Source: Balaenoptera acutorostrata
Lineage: Eukaryota; Chordata; Mammalia; Artiodactyla; Balaenopteridae
Reading direction: 5' to 3'
Length of the DNA: 64,000 nt
Assembly (NCBI RefSeq): GCF_949987535.1
Contig: NC_080066.1
Location: forward strand, 132,350,335-132,414,334
Made by a program: the position numbers and the translations under genes. The notes under the pieces are model-generated. The model did not search any database and was not told the origin of the DNA. It worked only from the letters and a program-made list of their open reading frames with translations. Shown here in pieces: positions 47,700 to 62,689 of the stretch (positions are counted from its first letter, which is position 1; the number at the start of each line of letters is the position of its first letter).

Positions 47700-48525
47700 T
47701 TCCAGTGTGTGGAGGGGGGCAGTTCCCTTCACACCAATAAACAATCCTCTGACACCAGTTGAGTGTCCTGCAATTTCACTTAATTCTTTAATTCTGACAT
47801 TGCCTACCCAGGGATAGCATCAGGTTCCACAGTTTAAGGGTTGATCTTACAAGACTGCAGTCTCCTCCACCTACCCACAAACACAATTCAGGCCCCCCAT
47901 TGCAAGCCCAGGTTGTTACCTGTACTTCTGACTGACTGGCTATAAATCAGAGATTCCCATGACCTCTTCCTTGGTTTTGATTAATTTACTATTACAGAAC
48001 TCAGAGAAACATTTTACATACTAGGGTACCAGTTTATTATAAAGGAATGTAACTCAGGAACAGCCAGATGGAAGAGATGCAAAGGGCAAGGTATGGGGAA
48101 AGGGTGCAGAGCTCCCATACCCTCTCTAGGTGGGCCACTCTTCCAGCATCTCCACGCGTTCACCAACCTGGAAGCTCTCCAAACCCTGTCCTTTTGGGGT
48201 CTTATGGAGCCTTCTTTACATAGTCGTGATTAATTAAATCATTGGCCACGGGCAATTGATTCAACCTTCAGCCCTTTTTCCCTTCCAGGAGGTTGGGGTT
48301 GGGGGTGAGTTCTGAAAGTTGCAACCCTCTAATCACATGGTTGGTTCTCCTGGCAAACAGCTCCCCCATCCTCAGGTTGCCTAAGGACTTTCCAAAAGTC
48401 ACCTCATTAACATAACAAAAGACCTTTATTGGTCTTACCGCAGGAGATTCCAAGGGTTTTAGGAGCTCTGTGCCAAGAATAGTTCGAAGACCAAATATAT
48501 ATTTCTTATAAATCTCAATATCACA
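47700..48525 (-). mobile_element. Solo LTR (ERV), antisense
   Basis: On the minus strand it begins TGTGATATTGAG, contains ttaatgaggtgacttttgg, ccaaccatgtgattagaggg, a TATA-like ccataagacccc and cataccttgccctttgcatc, and ends near ccacaca. The overall layout fits an ~820-bp mammalian ERV LTR. Family not asserted; left edge approximate. Confidence 0.7.
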
Positions 48526-48885
48526 TACTTCTTTGGAACACTGGTCTGGGACTCTACAGTTCTTTCAGTTTTCAGGAGGGGGATTTCTTCATTGCTTTTA
48601 CGGGAAAGCAGCCAGATGTGAAAAAAGAGGAAAATGCACTAAGTGATTGTGAAAGTGGCCCTAGATTTTGTTGGGTCATATGGTAAAAGAAAAACATACA
48701 GGATCTTCCTAAAGGTAGAAGCACAAACCAAAGCCTTTGTCTACTTTTTTTTCTTAAGTCCATTTAGGGTTTATATGTTCTCTCCCCAGCATTTCTAAAC
48801 TTACGTCCTTCCCCATCCCTCTTCTTTCCCACCTCAACATCCCACCTTTCCACTTTCCTTCTCTACCTGCACAGAGGTCTCCTTC
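48525..48885. other. Non-coding sequence, nothing recognised
   Basis: No exon or named repeat. Confidence 0.35.
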
Positions 48886-48889
48886 CATC

Positions 48890-49412
48890 GTAGGTAGAAT
48901 AAAGGCCCTTAAAGATGTCCATGTCCCCATACCTGGAACCTGCAGATTGTTATGTTATATGGCAAAGGGAATTAAGGTTGCAAATGGAATTAAGGTTGCT
49001 AATCAGTTGACCTAAAGATACAGAGATTATCCTGTATTATCAGAGTGGGCCCAGTATGGTTACAATGGTTCTTAAAAGCGGAAGAAGGAGGCAGAGGAGA
49101 GTCAGAGAGAGAAGTGACTACCAAAGAGGTTACAGTGATGTAGAGTGAGAAGAAGTCAACTCACCTTTGTTGGTTTTGAAAATGAAGAAAAAAACCAAGA
49201 GCCAAGGAATGCCGGCCACCTTTAGAAGCTATGTAAGGAAAGGAAACATTTTCCTTTAGACCTCCAGAAGGAATGAAGCCCTGCCAATAACTTGACTTTA
49301 GCCCAGTGGGATCTATTTCAGACTTCTAACCTCCAGAACTGTTAAGATACATTTATATTCTTTAAGCTACTAAATTTGTAGTAAGGTGTTACAGCAGCAA
49401 TAGAAAGCTCAT
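48890..49412 (+). mobile_element. MLT1-type MaLR LTR
   Basis: aaaggcccttaaagatgtcc, gagattatcctgtattatca, gccaaggaatgccggccacc, ttctaacctccagaactgtt and gtgttacagcagcaatagaa follow MLT1 from start to end. Confidence 0.88.
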
Positions 49413-49574
49413 CCACTTTCCATCTCAGCCTCCTCAGGACAGCTACAGCTTTTTCCAGGGAACATTAACAGGCGTTAGGACATAGACTTTCCTGGATACT
49501 CAAATAAAAATAATGGGTCATTTAATCAGTTAATGGCAGATCTGTGAGCCAACAGTAGAGAAACCCTTAATAAT

Positions 49575-50002
49575 AGTGGTGTAAAGAAGATAGGTGCTTA
49601 TTTCTCTTCACATAGATGGCAGCCAGTTCACAGCTGGCATGGTGGCTCTACAGTATCAGTAAGGACCCAGATCCTTCCTGCTCCTCCTGGAGTGTAGCCC
49701 AGACGTTTGAGATGGAGCTCTGTGGTCAGTATGACTACCTTCTAGGCCAGTAACAGGAGGAAGGGGAAGCAAAAGGCACATCCCTTCCCTTCAGGACACT
49801 TCTGCTTATGTCTCATTGACCAAAACTTAGTCATATCACCACACCAAGCTGCAAGGGAGCCTGGGAATGCATCTTTCAGCAAAATGTCCCCAACTAAAAT
49901 TCAGGGTTCTTGTGGTCTCTGTTAAAAAGAAAAAAAAAAAAAATTGTTATCACTAACGAAGAAGAGGAAAAAGGGGTATTGGAAGCAAGCAGTGGTCTCT
50001 GC

Positions 50003-50003
<1 letters not shown>
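49575..50003 (+). mobile_element. Unnamed old interspersed repeat
   Basis: ttatttctcttcacatagat ... ggcatggtggctctacagta ... ttctgcttatgtctcattga ... caagctgcaagggagcctgg ... ggtattggaagcaagcagtg has a layout I know from dispersed mammalian repeats, but I cannot assign the family. It is split by a poly-A tract near 49929. Confidence 0.5.
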
Positions 50004-53118
<3,115 letters not shown>

Positions 53119-53119
53119 A

Positions 53120-53344
53120 CAAAGGTCAATAAATTATGGTTCATGAGCCAAGTCCAGCCCACTGACTGTTTTTCTCAATAAAGCTTTATTAGAACACAGC
53201 CCCACCCATTTGTTTACATACTGTCTGTGGCTACTTTCACACTACAACAGCAGGGTAGAGTAGTTGCAGCAGAGACCCTGTGGCCCACAGAGCCTAAAAT
53301 TTTTTCTCTCTGGCCTTTTAGAGAAAAACTTTGCTGACCACTGG
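53120..53344. mobile_element. hAT-type non-autonomous DNA transposon
   Basis: acaaaggtcaataaattatgg at the left and ttgctgaccactgg at the right are degenerate inverted ends. The interior (tttattagaacacagcccca, gcagcagagaccctgtggcc, cacagagcctaaaatttttt) is a familiar mammalian hAT-Charlie-group MITE. Subfamily not asserted. Confidence 0.7.
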
Positions 53345-53351
53345 TGTATAG

Positions 53352-53528
53352 CAGTGGTTCTCAGCCCAGCTGTATATTCATATCACCCAGGGAATTTTAT
53401 AAAAGGACCAATTCTAAGACCACACTGTAGACCAATTAAATTAGAATCTATTAGGGTATGATTCAGGCAGCAGTATTTCTTTTAATTATCAGCTAATTTC
53501 AATGTATAGTTATGGTTGGGAACCATGG
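53352..53528. mobile_element. MER20-type hAT element
   Basis: cagtggttctcagcccagct at the left and tatggttgggaaccatgg at the right are the inverted ends. The interior gaccaattaaattagaatct matches the MER20 core. It lies about 1.1 kb 3' of the GNG2 coding exon. Confidence 0.8.
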
Positions 53529-53529
53529 T

Positions 53530-54135
53530 CCTATAGGAAGGGGTTTGCTCCTTATAACTCCCATCAGGTCTGGCCTAGAGCATGAAGGGAGAGCTGGTCT
53601 TCCTCCATAAGTAAACTGAGCAAATTTCCATCTATCCTGAATCTCCTTTGTAAAATTCATGTCCTGATAATGGACCACAAAATGTAAACAGCTTCTTCTT
53701 TCTTGCAATAGCTTTAATTCTTTATTTATGAATATGATAAAGGGTCTTCACCATCTGTCCTGTGCCTTTTTTACCTTCCTCTTCTCCTTTTTTGCCTCTT
53801 CTTTTTTATTTCCTTTCTTTAAAAAAGTATAATATGGCAAGTGCGCACAGTACCTGCTGAGAGGAGTGAGGTGGCCAAAAGATTGTGGCACCAAAAAGAG
53901 TCATTTGGTTCTTTTTTTTTGGTTCTGTCCATGGACCTTCTGGAAAATGCCACCTTGCCTTTTGGCATGGCCGAACGAAGAAAAAAGTGTTTGAAAAGCA
54001 CTATTGTGGTTGGCATTTTCTGTTACTACTCAGCATTCCCAGGCCCACATCCTGAAGGAGGGTGTGATGGTGTTGGTGGCGATGAAAAGCTGACAGTGGG
54101 AAGAACAGGACAAAAACCAACTTTTTCAGCCATAC
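53530..54135. other. Intronic sequence, one 109-codon open frame
   Basis: An open frame at 53841-54170 on the + strand has no recognisable domain and includes a poly-T-encoded Phe/Leu patch. I treat it as chance. Confidence 0.45.
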
Positions 54136-54139
54136 GTCA

Positions 54140-54590
54140 GACCTTCATCACCTCTCACCTGAATTACTGATTGAAAGGCGCTCTTAGCTGATCTTCGCAA
54201 TCCCGTCTCAACCCCATCTCCATCCCTGCCATCACTTACCCTCCATGTGGCCAAAGACAACTTTCTACAAGAAAACCTCATTAGTTTCCTCTCTTACTGA
54301 AGATCTTTTCTAGATTCCCATCACCTGGAAAATGAAATTCAAACTCTATAGCAAAGCATACAACGTCCTTCTGACCCCTGCCCCACTTTTCAGCTTCATC
54401 CCCTTCCTCTCACCCACATGCTATATTGAACCATTTTTAATTCCCTTGATGACAATTTCAAATGCCTTTAACATTCACTCTCCTCCTCTCTACATTTCTG
54501 CTTTAGCAACTCCAGTGATTCCTTGGAGACTCAATCATTATATCCTTTAAGACACTTTCCCAAACCTTCATCATTAGGTTGGATTTTTGC
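54140..54590 (+). mobile_element. L2 LINE ORF2 3' part
   Basis: ttcatcacctctcacctgaa, aaacctcattagtttcctct and tactgaagatcttttctaga, followed by pyrimidine-rich C-terminal sequence, follow the sense L2 end of ORF2. Confidence 0.65.
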
Positions 54591-54596
54591 TATTTT

Positions 54597-54760
54597 TCAG
54601 TTATTCATTTATTCCTTTATCCAATAAATATTTTATTGAGAGCTTTCTAAATTGCCAGGCCTTGTTAGATCTCTATATCTCTATAGAGATAGAGAGCTAG
54701 ATGAAAAAGAAGACATAATTCTTGCTCTCAAGGATCTCCTAGTCTGGTAAGAGGTTACCA
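54597..54760 (-). mobile_element. L2 LINE 3' end, antisense
   Basis: ttattcctttatccaataaa, attgccaggccttgttagat and ctctcaaggatctcctagtc are the reverse complement of the L2 3' end. It abuts a sense L2 piece. Confidence 0.65.
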
Positions 54761-55380
54761 AAGAAATGAACAAGACCTATTATTAACACAAATAAGATAT
54801 CCAAAAAGCATAATTACCAAATATCATGAGAAAGAAGTCAACACCACACCCTGCTTCCCTTTGAATACTGCTTCTGAAGAGACCAAATAAATCACTATCT
54901 GTTTTAGAGCGACAAAGCATTAGCCTAATGAGCTGAACAATGAGTGACTGCCTTCTTACATGATCGTCACTTTCATATCTCTGAATTCCTCTTGACGCCA
55001 TTAGACCTGAAATTGTTGGAAATGCAGTGGCAGCCTGTATCTCAGCATCTGTTCTGCACATCAGAGCCAGGCAGGCATGCTGTGGTGAAGTGTCAGATTA
55101 TTTTTAGTTTAGCTCTTGGGTAAAACTGCGACTGTGTTAACACTGTTGGCAGCTAGCTGGTTTAGGGCTTGGTTATCTGCCTTTTGGAGTCCCTTCCAGG
55201 CTTCTGAGTGGTCAGGCTTCGCCACCTGCTTTCGGTACATGATCCCATCAGCAAGAAGGGGCTTCTCTCTGAAGATCTCAAGTTTCTGATTTTCCAATTA
55301 GAGTAGTGACCTCTTCAAGCTATAAAGGTGGCAGTGGCTTTACGTCCATCTGGCAGAGCCTAGTACAGCTGAGGCAACAA
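54760..55380. other. Intronic sequence, nothing recognised
   Basis: No exon or named repeat. Confidence 0.4.
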
Positions 55381-55395
55381 GGAACAAGGAAAAGG

Positions 55396-55588
55396 AGGGC
55401 CTTCCCTGGTAGTCCAGTGGGTAAGGCTCTGTGCTCCCAATGCAGGGGGCCCAGGGTCTATCCCTGGTTGGGGAACTAGATCCTGCATGCATGCCACAAC
55501 TAAGAAGTCCGCGTCTAAATATCCCTTGTGCCACAAGTAAGACTCGGTGCAGCCAAAATAAATTTAAAAAAAAAAAAAAAAGAAAAAA
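55396..55588 (+). mobile_element. CHR-type SINE, short form
   Basis: ggccttccctggtagtccag ... ccagggtctatccctggttg ... gactcggtgcagccaaaata plus poly-A. A 15-bp target-site duplication, ggaacaaggaaaagg, lies at 55381-55395 and 55589-55603. Confidence 0.95.
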
Positions 55589-55604
55589 GGAACAAGGAAA
55601 AGGG

Positions 55605-56085
55605 GACACAGCTGACACTGGAGCTGTCAAGGGTCCCTTAAGCAGGGGGTGGCCTTATCCGTCCTGTGGCCTCCAGAACAACCTGGAGAGGCCCTACCTT
55701 GAGAGGGTCTGAATAGCATATTCGTTTTTAAACCGTCTTGTTTCCTATCCCTTTGCATCACAGATCCTGAGAGATTTGGGCTAATGAACCCATTATCTGT
55801 TCATAAGCCTCAGGCATATATAAATGATACTCCCAGCCTCTCTGTGTTTCTTTGTTAGCATTTCATTCAAGGAGAGAAAGGAATGAGAAACCAAAGAAAG
55901 CTGGGAAGGGCTCTGGGGAAAGAGGCAGAGAGAGGTTGTGGAAACTGTGACACTCAGATGTACAAAACAACAAGATACACTGCTGTTGAGCAAAGGCCAG
56001 TGAAAGAAAGCTTGTCCTGAGAGCGCAAGTCGAGAGAGCATGTGTAAAAGCAAAGGACAGTAGGACTTCAGTTAAATCTATTTAT
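55605..56085. other. Intronic sequence, nothing recognised
   Basis: No exon or named repeat. Confidence 0.35.
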
Positions 56086-56089
56086 TCAT

Positions 56090-56600
56090 CACTATATTAG
56101 GACTCTGGGTTTCTAATAATAGAAACCTAACCCAAGCTGACTTAAGCAGAAAGAAGGGATCGATTATAAAAAAAAACAGGGCGTCTCAGAATCTAAGAGC
56201 AGAAATGTAGCTGATTAAGCAGAGGGAGTGAGAGCTGGAAGGCCAGCGGGAACTGCAAGTGCTCTGTGATATGCCTCTGTTTCTCCCTGTATATCTGCCT
56301 CTTTCTTTTCCCGGGAGGAATAGATTTCTCAGCTGCCTGTTCCATATGGCAGACACAAGGTGGCTGCCCATGGCTCCGAGGATCACATGTCATACTTTCA
56401 GTTCCATGAAGAAACAGATTCATGTCATCTCTTTTAGTCTCACTCCCATATTCCTAGAGTGGTATATTTGTTCTACCAAGGATGAGCCATGCAGCTTCAA
56501 TCAACTGATGCTAGAATTGAATCACGTTGCACAAAAATGGCTCCTAGGAACTAACCCACCCATATGGTTGGGAAGGGGACAGATAGTTAAGGAGGAGTGA
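56090..56600. mobile_element. Possible old interspersed repeat
   Basis: agaaacctaacccaagctga, tctgtttctccctgtatatc, acacaaggtggctgcccatg and tggctcctaggaactaaccc resemble a dispersed mammalian repeat I cannot name. Confidence 0.35.
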
Positions 56601-56640
56601 GAATCATTGTAAGCTAGAAGGATGCCCTTTAACAGAGGGT

Positions 56641-56760
56641 GTTGTCGACATCATGAATAATGTAGTTGTTGACATCATGAATAATGTAGTTGTTGACATC
56701 ATGAATAATGTAGTTGTTGACATCATGAATAATGTAGTTGTCGACATCATGAATAATGTA
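56641..56760. repeat. 24-bp minisatellite, exactly five copies
   Basis: Units at 56641, 56665, 56689, 56713 and 56737, each gttgTygacatcatgaataatgta (y = t or c). The first and last have gtcgac; the three middle ones have gttgac. Otherwise they are identical. Because 24 is a multiple of 3, the minus strand is open through it with an 8-residue period (TTTLFMMS). Confidence 0.97.
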
Positions 56761-56884
56761 GATGTAAGTGCAAAAGAAAGCCAAGGCCAGGCGCCTGGGT
56801 GAAATGATTGCTTCTTATCTAGTTGGATGCTCTTTAAATTGCACATAAAAATGTCAAACTTATTTCTCATTTCTCCCAAATGGT

Positions 56885-57470
56885 TCCAATAGACCTTTCC
56901 AACTGGCTCGTCTCACTGTCTCAAGAATATGCTATGCAGATTCCCATCTCTCTGGTTATTCTGGATCCCTCACTGAGAACACCCTTCCTCTTATTCTTTT
57001 CCTATGTCCTATAGACCTAATGTTTGTGTCCCTCCCAAAATTCATATGTTAAAATCCTAACACCCAATGTAATAGTATTTGGAGGTGGGGCCTTTGGGAA
57101 GTGATTAGGTCACGAAGGCAGAGCTCTCAGGAATGGAATTAGTGCCCTTATAAAGACTCAGAGAACTCCCTTGCCCCTTCTACCTTGTGAGGTTATAGCA
57201 AGAACACAGGCATCTATGAACCAGGAAGCAAGACCCTCAACAGACACTAAATCTGCTGGCACCTCGATCTTAGACTTTACATCCTCCAGAACTATGAGAA
57301 ATCAATTTCTGTTGTTTACAATCCACCCATTTTTGGTATTTTATTACAGCAGCCCAACTAGACTAGGGCATTATCCAAATCTTACTCCTCTCTTACAGGT
57401 CACCTTAAATCCCCACTTGTTCATGAATCTCCTTTTCCATTCTGATCCTACTTACTAGTCAATTTACTAA
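56885..57470 (+). mobile_element. L2/CR1-like fragment flanking an MLT1
   Basis: ttattctggatccctcactg ... cttattcttttcctatg before and atccaaatcttactcctctc ... aatccccacttgttcatgaa after the MLT1 resemble a single ancient LINE ORF2 C-terminal region. Low certainty. Confidence 0.35.
57015..57366 (+). mobile_element. MLT1-type MaLR LTR
   Basis: ctaatgtttgtgtccctccc, aaattcatatgttaaaatcc, atttggaggtggggcctttg, tgcccttataaagactcaga and attacagcagcccaactaga are diagnostic. Confidence 0.93.
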
Positions 57471-60105
57471 ATAATTTTACCTTCATCAGATAATTTTTCA
57501 AACTAGACTACACAGACCTCAGTGCCAAAGACCTTGTTGTCTACTTCTTGGTGATGAGATATGCAGGCAGTCAGAAAACATTTTTGTTAGTGGGTAGCTT
57601 TAAGTTCATGGACTAAGAGTGTCATATAACAAGACATTAGGAACTATATTTTGCATGACATTTCCAATTACATTTATAGTTTGGGAAATTCCAAGCATGA
57701 TGTCACTGGCCAAATAAAACTCATTGTAACAGGATAAAATTCAGTGAAATACCAAAAAGAAGGGCGTAATTGATCATTTTAAGACAGGTAAATTGTTTCG
57801 TGTCAAATGTATGATTATAAGTAGCCAGCATTTATAGTATACCTTCTTTTGAAAACAGTTCAACATAAAAAGAACAGGCTGATTTTCATAACTGACAAAT
57901 ATGTGTAATTATGGAACCAAATATAAACGTTTCTAATAAGTAAATCATCTTTCTGACAATTGACTCATAATACATTGGAACTGAACTTCAGGGAAAGCTG
58001 TAGTGAGAAACAAGCCAGGTAGACATCATGCTTCATTCCAGAGAGTGGACAGACATCTTAGGTTTGGGACTTTTCAAATACTTTTCCAGCATTTGAATTA
58101 TAAGTTTTAACATCTCTTCTCTAAAATGCTTGCATTCAACTTATTAGGAACAGTAAGATTCAACCTTATAGGCCAACTGAGAGTATTTTCAGGGTTAATA
58201 AAATAGGCATAGTATGTCTAGGACTTATAGAGGAAAAGGCTGTGTTCAAAGATATCCAGTCCTAATTCATTTGATTTGCTGAAAGTGGAGCAAAAAATTT
58301 AATTTGAACCCAGGCATACATTAATAATTGAGCATAAAACTTCATTTTTATGAGAGTTGATATAATTTTTAAAATTCAGTAGATATTTGTTAAGCACCAA
58401 GTATATTCTTAGCCTTGTGCATTATACCTAGGAGCTAGAGAAGTAGTACTGTTAAACCTTGATAATTCAAAATCCCTAGGAAATGTAGTTTTCTGAATAG
58501 CCTAGTTTTCAGGCCAGATGAAGTTCTCCCTTCTTGAAAAATGTAACCATTTTGGATGATAATTTTGAATGTCTTTTCTTTATTTATTGAGATTTATCAA
58601 TTAAATATCATGTACTTTTCTTGATGCTTGTTTTGAAAATTAATTCTTCTATTTCCTTTTTTTAAAAAATCCTATTGATGTGTATCATCAGTTTAATATC
58701 TCCTTGGAGGAACAGGGAGGGCAAGATAATTTAGAATATTCACTTTATTTTACAAATTTAAAATAGTAGATATTTATCCATACAATTATACTTTCTCTAT
58801 ATCACAATCAAAGTTTGATCCTGGGTGCTTTTCACAATCATAGTGGAGAGATCCTTTAGGCTCACCTTTGGCCACCAGCAGTGATGTGGGCACCTGGTGA
58901 CGTGGGACATCATGGTGATATGGTGCTTTCCATTTCTGGCATTCCTAATCTTGCTGACCATTCCACCTGTTGTATTTTCAGTATAATTCCAAGGCATAGC
59001 AAAGAATACGGATGTTTCTTCTGCATTTACTAAGGATCAAACTAGATGTTTTAATTTTCCCTTACTTGAATTACATATTAATGATTCAAAGAAAAATAAA
59101 GACTTTAAAGTAGCCAGCAGCTTTTGACCTGAGTAAAAAGATCTTTCTAGACAAATATCAGGTCAATCTCTCCTAGTGTGAAAATCTTGTGATCTCTTTC
59201 CAGAGGTGTGGCAGTTTCTTTTGCCTTCAGCTATCTTGCCAGGCTTGTGACAGGCAGTGTTCGATGTTCACAATAACTTCTCATTCTAAGCCTCCATCCC
59301 AGCGTGATCTTTCAAGTCCTTTTAAGCATCAATTTAAAGTTGTCAACCCTTGATGGCTCCATTAGTACAGGCAACTCAACTGAAGGAGTGATTGAATGAC
59401 TGATACCCTTAACACACAGGCAACTTCCCACGTGCACAGGCAGTGACAACCTATCAGTGCTTGTTGGTCTGGTGGTTTGCAAGCATTTTGCAACATTAAT
59501 TTTAAGATGTGTTTCAATTTCAGGATGTAATAAAGATGGAGCTGTAGACTTACTCACCATTTAAATTCTTGGGTCTGGTTTTTATACTTACTGGCAACTG
59601 CTTCTTCTTAAAGCTGTCAGGGCATTTGCCTAGAATGGGTTCCTATTTTTTCAGAGCCTAAAATCACAATCTAGTGGCTTTTACTGGGACTGTCTAGAGT
59701 CCCCCCTCCCCTTACTCCCTGGTTCTCAGCCCCAGTCTAGTTTGGTGAGGTTGCTGGGTAGCTGGGTTTCAGCAGTTGTCAATCCAGGGAGATCCTTGCT
59801 CTTATCAAAAGTAAATCCCTTCACTGCACGTCAGATCTCATCTCCCTCATCAGGAACGCGCTCCAGCAGTTCACTGCCCATTCTGAATCACCAGTTTTGG
59901 TTCTCTGTTTCATCCTTTCCAACAACATTCAAACATAGTGTTATTTTTCCATCTTAAATAAAACTTAAATTTCTTCTCTTGAACCCCCCATTTCCTCTTC
60001 CAGCAACTGCCTCATTTGTTTGCTCTGCTTTGCAATGTAACTTCTTGAGAAAGTTGTCCATATTCACTGTTTCTAATATCTCTTTTCCCTTTCTTTAGAA
60101 AAAAT
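57470..60105. other. Intronic sequence
   Basis: No exon, and no repeat I can name with confidence over 2.6 kb. The second GNG2 coding exon is not here. Confidence 0.4.
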
Positions 60106-60107
60106 AT

Positions 60108-61350
60108 TTTTACTCTGGAAATAACCTTGAAGGTACAGAAGAGTTTCAAATACAAGGCAAAGAATTTTGTTTTTCCCTGAACCATTTGAGAAAAGTTGTC
60201 AACAGGTGCCCTATCGCCTCTGGATACTTTAATATTTCCTACAAGTAAAAACATTCTTCTACATAATCATAATATAATCATCATGCATAATTAACATTGA
60301 TACATCACTACCTTCTGCTCCTCAGACCCCATTTAAGTATTGCAAATCATCCCAATAATGTCCCTTTGAGCAAAAGAACCCAGTTCAGAATCATGGGTTG
60401 CATTTAGCTGTCCTGTCAGGCACAGTTCCGTAGACTTCCTTGACTCTTATGACCTTGACATTTTTTAAGATTATAGGCCATTATTTTATAGAATGTCACT
60501 CAATTTAGGTTTGTCTGCTGTTTCTTTATGATTTAATTAAAGTAACAAAACATTAATAGCAGAGAACTGATGGGGTGTCCATCTCACTGCATTCTATCAG
60601 TGGCACATGATTTCAAATTGTCACTGGTGATATTAACCTTAATTACTTGATTAAGGTGGTGTCTTCCAGGTTTCTCCATGTAAAGGTATTCTTTTTTCCT
60701 TTGTAGTTAATAAATGTTTGTAGTTTGAGGGAAGGATCTTGAGGCTATATAACTATCCCATTCCTCATCAAACATTCTATTTTTTAAAATTGATTATGCA
60801 CTTGTGGTTTCCTCTTTTATTGAATGATTTATAATCTGATACTGTCATCATTAATTTTTTTATGTTTACATTGGCACAGGCTAAATCTTTGGCTACTGTG
60901 TCCTTTGAAATGTCTTCCTCATTCTTTGAGTACTTCCTTAGTTTTTGGCACAAAAAGATTCTCTAGGGTCCTCTTGTTATTTCCCTGGCCCAGCCCTGGA
61001 ATCATTCTTTTCTCCAAGAGCACTAGTTCCCTTGAGAATCGTATTTAGAAATCAAGATATCGATGCTAAGTGTACTCATTGCTGAAGAGTTGCTGCTCCT
61101 GGGTCCTCTCAGTGGACAGAGCTAGAGAATTCACACACGCATGCACACAAGGGCATGTGTGCGCACACACACAAACTTTTACGTCTATATTTCTTTATCT
61201 GTACATATGTGTATATGTAACCATGAGTTCACATCGACACCACCGGGTCCTATCCTACACCACAGGGTTCATTCCAGCTTTCTACTTTCCATATTTGTAA
61301 CTCCCCTCACTGTTGGTGAGAAACCTGGCTCCCCTTATCCTTATTTGATC
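60108..61350. mobile_element. Old L1M-type LINE fragment
   Basis: aacattgatacatcactacc, cttatgaccttgacattttt, atgtcactcaatttaggttt, tacttgattaaggtggtgtc, gtcctttgaaatgtcttcct and tggtgagaaacctggctccc follow a long L1M-type segment that I know from mammalian genomes. Orientation not asserted. Confidence 0.6.
61132..61175. repeat. (CA)n-rich microsatellite
   Basis: Imperfect ca/tg/gc repeat inside the old LINE fragment. Confidence 0.75.
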
Positions 61351-61559
61351 AACTCCCATGTATGAAACCAAGCTCCCACTCCATAACCTCTCTCCCTGAT
61401 GCAGATGCCTTCACATCCCACTTGGGCTCCCAAACGCCTCACCAGGCTGCCCCCTGCACAGATGCTCTCCTCACATTGCTCCAGCTCTGACATCCCACCA
61501 CGGGCCCCTGACCTACTGTGGAAACTATAATACCTTGCTTGGTCCTACCCTAAGCCTTT

Positions 61560-62560
61560 AAGATTGAATTGTTCATAAAGAAGAAGGAGGAGGAGGCCCC
61601 ATTTGCTCTACACCCATTTCACTCCACCATTCCACTGAAGCTTCTCTCATCAAGGTCACCAATGACCTCAAATTGCTATATCTAGTAGTCCGTTCTCAGT
61701 TTTCATCTTACTTGACCTATTGACATGGTTGATGATTCCTTATGCCTTGAAGCACTTTCTTCATTTGGCTCTCAGTACTCCCCACTGTCACAAGCTACTC
61801 CTTTTAAATTTCCTTTGCTGTTCCTCTTAGGCTCCCTAACTTCTTACATTGAAGTTGTTCCAGGGTTCAATCCTTGTTCCTCTCTTTTCTATCTAAATGT
61901 AATCCTTTGGTGATCTTGCTCATTCCCAAGGCTTTATGTACCATCTGTATGGCCTCAAGTCCCAAATTTATGTCTCTAGTCTAAATCTTGCTTCTAACTC
62001 CAGCATTGTATATCTCATTAACAGATATTTCAATTTCAACCTTTCTAAAACTGAATTCCCAGTCTTCCTCCCCAAATCTTCTCTCCCTGCAGCTGAAATG
62101 ATGGCAACTCCATCTTTCCATTAGATCAGTCCAAAAACTTAGAGTTGTCCTTAGTTCTTATTTTTTTATTCACACACTATCTCTAATCCATCATAAAATC
62201 CTGTGATTCTAGTTTCAAATGCTGTTTATCCAGAATTATACTTCTCATCACCACCTCTGCTGCTATTTCTCTGTTCTGAACCACTGTCACCTCTCACTTA
62301 GATTACAGCAATATTCTCCAGGAATCTCCGCTTCTACCCTTACTCCCACAGAGTCCTATTCTCAACATAGCATCCAGAATGCTTCTTTAAAATACATCAA
62401 TGGCTCCCCATTTCTCTTACCATAAACTTTATAAGTTTTTACTCAAAGATTGATTACCTTCTCAATTAAGCCTAACCATTGCAACCTGTCTTCCATGCCC
62501 CCCACCCATATATACACTCTTAATCCCTTTTACCCTGCTCTACTTTTCATTTTCTTATAA
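61560..62560 (+). mobile_element. L2 LINE ORF2 (reverse transcriptase region)
   Basis: Sense L2 RT. tctctcatcaaggtcaccaa and cttacttgacctattgacat come from the palm domain. At 61936-61990 the translation reads YHLYGLKSQIYVSSLN, where L2 has a YADD motif before SQIYISS; the catalytic Asp pair is lost. gaaccactgtcacctctcac and cagaatgcttctttaaaata mark the thumb and C-terminal part. Several stops; inactive. Confidence 0.85.
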
Positions 62561-62689
62561 AACTTACTACTATCTAACATCCTCTATAGCTATTTATTAT
62601 GTTTCATTTTCTTGTCTCCATCCTCCTACTCAAATACTATATAAGCAATTTGATTACGCTGTGCATTGGTGTAGTTTGATTCATATTTT

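Noticed and set aside
53841..54170. 109-codon open frame 3' of the GNG2 exon
   Set aside because: No domain, no splice support, and it runs into L2 sequence.
56604..56879. 91-codon minus-strand frame with an eight-residue repeat
   Set aside because: The frame is an arithmetic result of a 24-bp minisatellite; flanks show no gene.
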